NCBI RefSeq assembly: GCF_030247195.1
Contig: NC_080671.1
Location: 298,936,917-299,000,916 of the forward strand
Reading direction: 5' to 3'
From: Topomyia yanbarensis
Taxonomy: Eukaryota > Arthropoda > Insecta > Diptera > Culicidae
DNA length: 64,000 nucleotides
The notes beneath the pieces are model-generated. The model was not told the DNA's origin, did no database searches, and saw nothing but the letters and a program-made list of their open reading frames with translations. Each line of letters begins with the position of its first letter. The first letter of the stretch is position 1. A program made the translations under genes and the position numbers. Shown piece after piece: positions 58,119 to 64,000 of the stretch.

Positions 58119-59920
58119 GGATCGACCGGTATGACGAAAGCGAGTCGATTTATTCTGTGATCACTCACACCACTCATGTAAGATTCATCTTACAAATACC
58201 AAAGTGCCATCTTTGCCATATCTCTATATACTGCATTAGTCGGATAATTTGGATCTGTCCACGGCTCACAGAAACGACGCTTGCTACTCCGCGAATTGAC
58301 AGTTTTCAGTGACGTCAGAGAAATCGTTGCGATAAACAAACGGATTTCTCGAAAGTTGTTAATTGACAATATTTGAGCTCTTGCGGTGGAAAAAATAGTG
58401 TGCAATGGATTCTTGACGTAAATTATCCCATAATTACACTAGACACAGAGGATAATCAGTGCATCTATGTGATTACTAGCGTAAATCGGGACTTATCCCA
58501 CTGTAATTTTCTGTTCACAGCAAAGGTTTTGGACATCGGCATAGCTTCCTTGTGATTTATCAGGTGTCGTTAGCAGCAAACAATATATGAATTTCATGTA
58601 ATTGTTTTCGCCGACGATTTCTTTGACGCGCGCTCGTCAAATGTTTACACTAAGCTACCAGTACACTGTTTGTCCTAACGTGAAATATTTGATGAAGCAA
58701 AATTTGATCAAATAAACGTGTTTGACAAACAAATTTGACAAGGTTAGTACACGAGATCAACTGTTTAACAAACTTTTTTCATCAAATATTTGCATTGATG
58801 CGTTACCGGACGTTACGCCTAATATTGTTTGACAAACATAATAAAACAAGTTTGATGGATCAGTACACTATTTGTCAAATATAGTCAAACCGGCGATACG
58901 TCAAACAAATCGCCATGCGAAAAAAAATTGGTGCTGTTTGAACTTCGTGAATTTTCAAGAGTGCAAACACATGAAATATTTGTGTTAGCGCAGGGATGCC
59001 AAATGATTTTCCAGAAAATTTGATTTATTTTTATGAATGGTCGAAGCAACTATATCGCACTCCTTTGTTCGTGATTATGCAGTGTGATCAAATACAAATT
59101 AAATACGCCAAGGTCCCATACAAAAGGGTAATCATTTTATGACTCACCACGCAATCAAATTTGTCTACCCTTCGTGTTGACAGGTCGAATTGTAGAAGAA
59201 AAATTAATTTGGAAGCGCTGTTCGATCAAAGCATGCTCTTCATATATGATTATATAGAGTACTTGGCAATCTGTAACTGCATTTGTGTGTTCAACGATTC
59301 TAGTTTTAGTTGATCAATATTTAATCTCGTTAAGAAATGTCCAACAGTACCAACAGTAATAGCCCTAATTAATCCCCCCCAATCTTAATAAAATTGAACC
59401 ACTCCTAGTTAATAAGCTTGTAAAATGTCCCCCTTAGTTAATATTTAATTGCTCCAACAATCTCCCTTCTAAAAATCATAAAGTGCATTGCTATACAAAG
59501 AACACACAAAATGACCCCCTAATCTTACGAATATTATATTATCCTTTCTTGTATATGTATAAGTTAGCTGTAAAATTCCTTTAGTTTCATTATATAAAAA
59601 CAAAATTATATTAAATGTGTAACCTCCTAGTTTTAAGCAATTCAAAATATAAAACAAAGAAATAATGGCACCTTTAAGCTAACGCAAACGTGCCTTATCA
59701 AATAAACGAATTGAATAAAAAAAAGAGTGAGAGACCGTCCACGGTGGTTTGCGCCGGGCACTCGTTTCGTCTGACCTTTAACCGTTATGTGTCCGACGGT
59801 GTACCCAGGTACCTTTTTAAGTTTCAAATGATAAAATTCCAATGTTTTATCCATAGCTGAAAATTGAAACTTTTCCATATAAGACAATCGATTTACCAAC
59901 TACACTATGCCCGACCTCGA
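58119..59920. other. Gene-free DNA
   Basis: 58620-58900 has repeated 'tttgacaaac', 'gtttgtcaaa' and 'agtacact' motifs in both orientations, probably an old TIR element with unclear ends. Around 59750 there is 'aaccgttatgtgtccgacgg', which looks like a dispersed repeat. No gene. Confidence 0.4.
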
Positions 59921-60140
59921 AATTATATTTTATTATATTATATTATATTATATTATATTATATTATATTATATTATATTATATTATATTATATTATATTA
60001 TATTATATTATATTATATTATATTATATTATATTATATTATATTATATTATATTATATTATATTATATTATATTATATTATATTATATTATATTATATTA
60101 TATTATATTATATTATATTATATTATATTATATTATATTA
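59921..60140. repeat. (TATTA)n microsatellite, left block
   Basis: About 220 bp of perfect pentanucleotide repeats up to the left end of the TIR element at 60146. Confidence 0.98.
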
Positions 60141-60145
60141 CCGTC

Positions 60146-62286
60146 ATCGGGGGCTACTTTATGCCAAAATTAAAGAATGGCACTTGAGCTTCTAGTTCAA
60201 ATTTAACGTTATATTTTGACAAAAACAAAACATTCGCTGGTTCAACACAAATATAAAAAATGGAAATAGGTTTAAGAAAATGATTGTAAATAATCGTAGT
60301 AGGCGATGAAACTGAAATGTAAAATATACGCAAAAAGCATTCTAACTTAAATTTTCTTGGGAAAGTGTGATATAATAGTCAAATTATTAGATAAGAGGAT
60401 ATAGATTACATGAAATTAAACTGACAATGTAAAAGAATTATTTGTGTTTGTAATTTTTGTCGAATTTTTGATTTTTTGGTAATTGGTGACCATATGTCCA
60501 TTTTATCTAAAATTGGGGCTACTTTACGCCAAGCTTTACTTAAGCCTATATTGCACAATCTTAAATTTGAAAAATAACAGTAATCGGTAATTTACAAGTT
60601 GAGTAGTGTAGTTGCAATGGAGGCAAACATATAAAAACGCCATCGTTTCTAGAAGTATTTAAACTAGGGGAGAGAGGGTAACAGTGGATCAGCAGGAACT
60701 ATGAAACATTCGCAATAAAATCATAATGCTTGATCAGAATCGTCTCATTCCCTCATATTTCACGATTTCCAATTCTTTACACGTGTTGCTATATTTTGGA
60801 AGAGATCTGATAACTGTATCTCTTTTAATGGATATTTGTTTGTTTTGTGATAACCAGAGTAAATTTGCAATGAAAAACATTATTCCACCTTTATGAGTTA
60901 CCATTCATTGAATAAATGTTTGCTATTTATAGCAAATTTTATGCTCAACATTTGCAGCGAACAAAGTTTTTTGGTAACTTCTCATGGTTCTGTGTAATTT
61001 CACAATTTTCATGAATAGACCCATTGGGTAACTGTGGAACGATGGAGTATGGGGAACAGTGATTTTTTTTTGTTTTTTTGGTCTGTCTCAAAATGTGAAT
61101 GGGTTCCGATTTACCACAGTAAATACTACTCATATAGTGCAAAATTAGTAAATTTGGGCAAGTTTTGTAGAAATTGTCTCTTATTTCAGGATTGTAGCAA
61201 ATATGCATATATGGTGGTTCGATGTTACGCGATGATATAGTGGATTCTTTTGTAAACAAACGATTTTCGCCTCAATATGACTTTAATTCAAAGCGTTAGG
61301 ATCATTCTTCGTCAAAACAAAAGAATAAAATTTATAAGTAGAATATTTCACTATAGACGACATCGTGTTTCATAGTTCCTACCCATGGGGCACACTGATA
61401 CATTTTACCACCGACTGTTTATTATCCAAAAAAAATTATTTCCCGTCAATTTTACCAGCTGGAAAAAATATATGTATTAGTTAACAACAGAGTGGCACTA
61501 TGGATCACTTTTGGTTACACAAATAACAAGTATTATCATCAAAATTAAATTGTAGAAAAAATGTGTTTTATTGTTACCCTCTCTCCCCTATGTGTATTGA
61601 AGCAATTCGTCGTGGAATGACAGAATAAGCAGCGGGGAATAGTTCTGCAGTGTAGGCGAATGAACTTATGGTTAAAAGCTTACTGAACAAAAAGGTCATC
61701 AATATATTGAATGAACTGACCTGACCATTAAATATAACAGTACCATTCGCATTTCTGTTGAAAAAACCTTTGCACTCCGGAATACAACTACTCCGGAATA
61801 AAACTACTTTTAGAAAAATACTAAAACAAGGTTGCCTAATTCATAAGGCTCAATGAAACAACATATAATGAAGAGCGTTTTTTCTCAGCTTGTTTTTAAT
61901 TGTAGGACCTATTGACTCTCCAAAACAAGATTATTGTATGCGTGGTATGCAGTTCTTGAACATACCCTTTTTATTTTTACGAGCACGACATTCACTTAAA
62001 TTCACACATAAATGACGATCATAATCTATAACAATAAATCAAGAAGTTAACATGATTTTGAAAAAAAAAACTTTTTGGTGTAAAGCAGCCCCCTGACTTT
62101 ACGCCATTTTTTAGTTCTTTACATCCCATGTTCAATCTTGATTTACCAAAAGTTCTTCTCACTGACTTTGGACGTACTTCTGCTATATGTAAAACATCAA
62201 CCAGTTTCAAGTTTGAAGTTGCGTGATCGTAGTTCTTGAGTGAAATTTGCAAAATGTTCTATTTTTGGCGTAAAGTAACCCCCGAT
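60146..62286. mobile_element. 2.1-kb TIR element between two TATTA arrays
   Basis: ATCGGGGGCTACTTTATGCC on the left, and the reverse complement of ATCGGGGGTTACTTTACGCC on the right. The same motif recurs inside in both orientations (60513-60530, 62072-62106). There is no transposase. It contains another TIR element at 60667-61588. Confidence 0.8.
60667..61588. mobile_element. Nested TA-flanked TIR element, 0.9 kb
   Basis: GGGGAGAGAGGGTAACAGTG on the left, TTGTTACCCTCTCTCCCC on the right, TA on both sides. Relatives of this terminus also occur as phrases inside ('ggtaactgtggaacgatgga'). No coding capacity. Confidence 0.85.
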
Positions 62287-62515
62287 TATATTATATTATA
62301 TTATATTATATTATATTATATTATATTATATTATATTATATTATATTATATTATATTATATTATATTATATTATATTATATTATATTATATTATATTATA
62401 TTATATTATATTATATTATATTATATTATATTATATTATATTATATTATATTATATTATATTATATTATATTATATTATATTATATTATATTATATTATA
62501 TTATATTATATTATA
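62287..62515. repeat. (TATTA)n microsatellite, right block
   Basis: About 229 bp of perfect repeats between the TIR element and the BEL/Pao LTR. Confidence 0.98.
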
Positions 62516-62777
62516 TGTTCGCGATAGCGAAGATTTGCTTCAACCAGAATGTTCTCCGACCAGAACATTCTCTGACCAGCCCGACACACCACTCAGCGAA
62601 ACATCTCGATCCCAGCAAACTGCGCAATTTGCTAGCAACGCTACGAACGAGGGAGAAAAAAAAGGATGCGCACGCGCCAACATGCCGCAGCACGCCACAC
62701 ACCGATGACGCCATCCTGAGCGTTGATTGGTGGGCCAATCAGCGTCAGCCATTCAGTTCGCCGAAGCAGCAGTTCAG

Positions 62778-62788
62778 GTATAAATACA
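62778..62788 (+). promoter_or_regulatory. TATA-like box in BEL/Pao LTR
   Basis: GTATAAATACA about 260 bp into the LTR, on the coding strand of the element. Confidence 0.5.
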
Positions 62789-63078
62789 AGCGTCCTGTTC
62801 TCAATGATTCATTAAGTTTTAAACCTCTGTAAAGGTAATGTAAAATAAAAGTGAAAAAGTCAAGCTGATTTGGAATTATTGAACTCCGAACGTTCCTGCT
62901 CCGCCTGGTGCTAACTTTGCTGCAGTGCATCGTTGCTCGCTGCAATGTAAAGAGTTTAGCAGTGTTCTTTTCAGAACGCTTGCACCCGCAGTCGTTTGCA
63001 AATGCACTAGTATAGCAACACGTTAGCCTGTCAGTTGCAGTTCGCCTCCATCCAGCCGGAATTCCTTCGTCGCATTTT

Positions 63079-63159
63079 GGAAGCGGCGCCAGGGGAATTT
63101 ACCCAGTATTGAAAGTTTGGATTCTCTCGTCGTATAAGGAAGCGGCGCCAGGGGAATTC
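63079..63159 (+). repeat. Duplicated 21-bp motif in BEL/Pao leader
   Basis: GGAAGCGGCGCCAGGGGAAT at 63079 and again at 63139 (period 60), each preceded by 'ctcgtcg/ttcgtcg'. It may duplicate a structured leader element or a primer-binding region. Confidence 0.7.
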
Positions 63160-63468
63160 ATCGATGTGAAGTGCCAACTGACCGTTCCCGTTGCACCCGA
63201 ATATGTCTTCTTCCCTTATGTTGGTAGCGACACCAACATAATTATGGTCCTTTGAGCCGGATGGAACGCGTGAAAATTATACTCAATGTAGTAAGAAGAA
63301 ATATCCCACTGCAAGTGATTTGTGAATGATAAAAAAGTGAACTGAACAGAAAACCTTTAAACAAGAAACAGTGACATTTACCTAGTGAAGAACTATTCTC
63401 TAGAAAAGGTGTGCTATTGTTGGTGACTCAAGTTGTGTTCCGCTTCCTGTAGCAACATTCCATTCCCG

Positions 63469-64000
63469 ATGCCACTAGCTCACACCCCAGACAAGAAGCC
63501 AACCACCATGGAAGATGCGAAGCCCCTCATCCATCAACGTGGCCAAGTGAGAGCAAAGGTCACCGCCATCATAAGGCAAATTGAAAAAGTAGAACGAGAT
63601 GCTTCTCAGGTGAGTCTCCCATTGCTGAGAGTTTATTCCAGAAAACTTGATGCACATTATGATGAATTCAACGCGCTCCATAAAGAGATTTTAAGCGCGA
63701 TTCCTTTTGGTAAAATTGATGATCAAGACGAAAAATTGAATGAATTTGAAAACATCCACACTGAAGCTATGGTACGTGTGGAATACTTAATTGAATCCTT
63801 ATCAAAGCCTTCTCCCTATGCAGTTGTGCCAATCCCTTCTACCAGTTCCGGTCTCCCAGCACAAGTAATTGTTCAACAGCAACCTCTTAAGGCTCCCATT
63901 CCTACATTTGATGGTAAATACGAAAACTGGCCTCGTTTCAAAGCATTGTTTACAGAAATCATCGGTCGTTGCACAGATTCCGATGCAATCAAGTTGCATC
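63469..64000 (+). CDS. BEL/Pao Gag-like ORF, runs off window
   Basis: The ATG at 63469 opens a frame of at least 177 codons to the window end with no stop. It begins 'MPLAHTPDKKPTTMEDAKPL'. A coiled-coil-like stretch follows ('RAKVTAIIRQIEKVERDA'), then at about residue 145 the hallmark 'IPTFDGKYENWPRFKALF', close to the PxFxGxxxxWxxFxxxF motif seen at the start of the conserved Gag region of BEL/Pao elements. An alternative start is the second ATG (63508). It forms the capsid of the element's particles. The overlapping minus-strand ORFs are shadows. Intact as far as visible. Confidence 0.8.
   Translation, partial: MPLAHTPDKKPTTMEDAKPLIHQRGQVRAKVTAIIRQIEKVERDASQVSLPLLRVYSRKLDAHYDEFNALHKEILSAIPFGKIDDQDEKLNEFENIHTEAMVRVEYLIESLSKPSPYAVVPIPSTSSGLPAQVIVQQQPLKAPIPTFDGKYENWPRFKALFTEIIGRCTDSDAIKLH

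Larger units (their letters stand above)
62516..64000 (+). mobile_element. BEL/Pao LTR retrotransposon, 5' part
   Basis: Starts with TGTTCGCGATAGCG right after the TATTA block. A TATA-like GTATAAATAC at 62778 and AATAAAAGTG near 62845 fit an LTR promoter and polyadenylation site. The LTR end is not resolved (about 62.95-63.07 kb). A leader follows, then a Gag-like ORF. The element continues beyond the window. Confidence 0.75.

Noticed and set aside
62236..62832. 198-codon ORF over the TATTA repeat, with similar ORFs at 59864-60187
   Set aside because: The frame is open only because the pentamer repeat lacks stops; the peptide is a repeat of IILYY.

Overview
The window looks like a slice of a repeat-rich insect nuclear genome, most likely a culicine mosquito (Aedes-like). 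Reasons: AT-rich DNA, very dense nested transposons, I-clade (MosquI-like) and LOA-like non-LTR elements, Ty3/gypsy and BEL/Pao LTR elements, many short terminal-inverted-repeat (TIR) elements, and insect-type host gene fragments with short GT-AG introns. I see no intact host gene. The species is an inference from family resemblance.

Layout. 1-8.4 kb: TIR elements with 3-bp, 7-bp or TA target-site duplications (TSDs), plus a degenerate satellite inside a long inverted repeat. 8.6-16.6 kb: one minus-strand non-LTR retrotransposon, apparently split by a ~4.8-kb TIR-flanked insertion. 18.25-23.07 kb: a TIR element (copy A) holding nested palindromes and broken tankyrase exons. 23.07-32.77 kb: an array of a 177-bp satellite that stays open in one frame. 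It is interrupted by a 5'-truncated LOA-like retrotransposon (14-bp TSD) and by a 4.5-kb TIR element (copy B, 12-bp TIRs, 7-bp TSD). Copy B carries genomic fragments of two unrelated host genes, MFE-2/HSD17B4 and SSRP1, arranged convergently. 32.8-48.4 kb: three minus-strand I-clade retrotransposon copies head to tail, one nearly complete. 48.4-52.7 kb: a trinucleotide microsatellite, gene-free DNA and a second satellite array in the opposite orientation. 52.7-58.1 kb: a Ty3/gypsy LTR element on the minus strand, with two intron-like GT-AG segments in gag-pol. 59.9-62.5 kb: a TIR element flanked on both sides by ~220 bp of TATTA repeats. 62.5-64 kb: the 5' part of a plus-strand BEL/Pao element running off the window.

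The main observations are: (1) copies A and B share long terminal sequences and each holds intron-containing host gene fragments, so they look like a gene-capturing DNA transposon family with 7-bp TSDs; (2) several other short elements with CA...TG-like ends and 7-bp TSDs occur in the same window; (3) an LTR element whose gag-pol reading frame would be linked by removing short GT-AG segments; (4) the ORF-preserving 177-bp satellite; (5) all retrotransposons from 8.6 to 58 kb lie on the minus strand, a layout reminiscent of uni-strand piRNA clusters.

The elements do not work together as a pathway. Read as layers: the satellite is oldest, then the I-clade, LOA-like and copy B insertions, then short nonautonomous elements in several of them. 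All homology statements are from reading motifs; no database search was possible.
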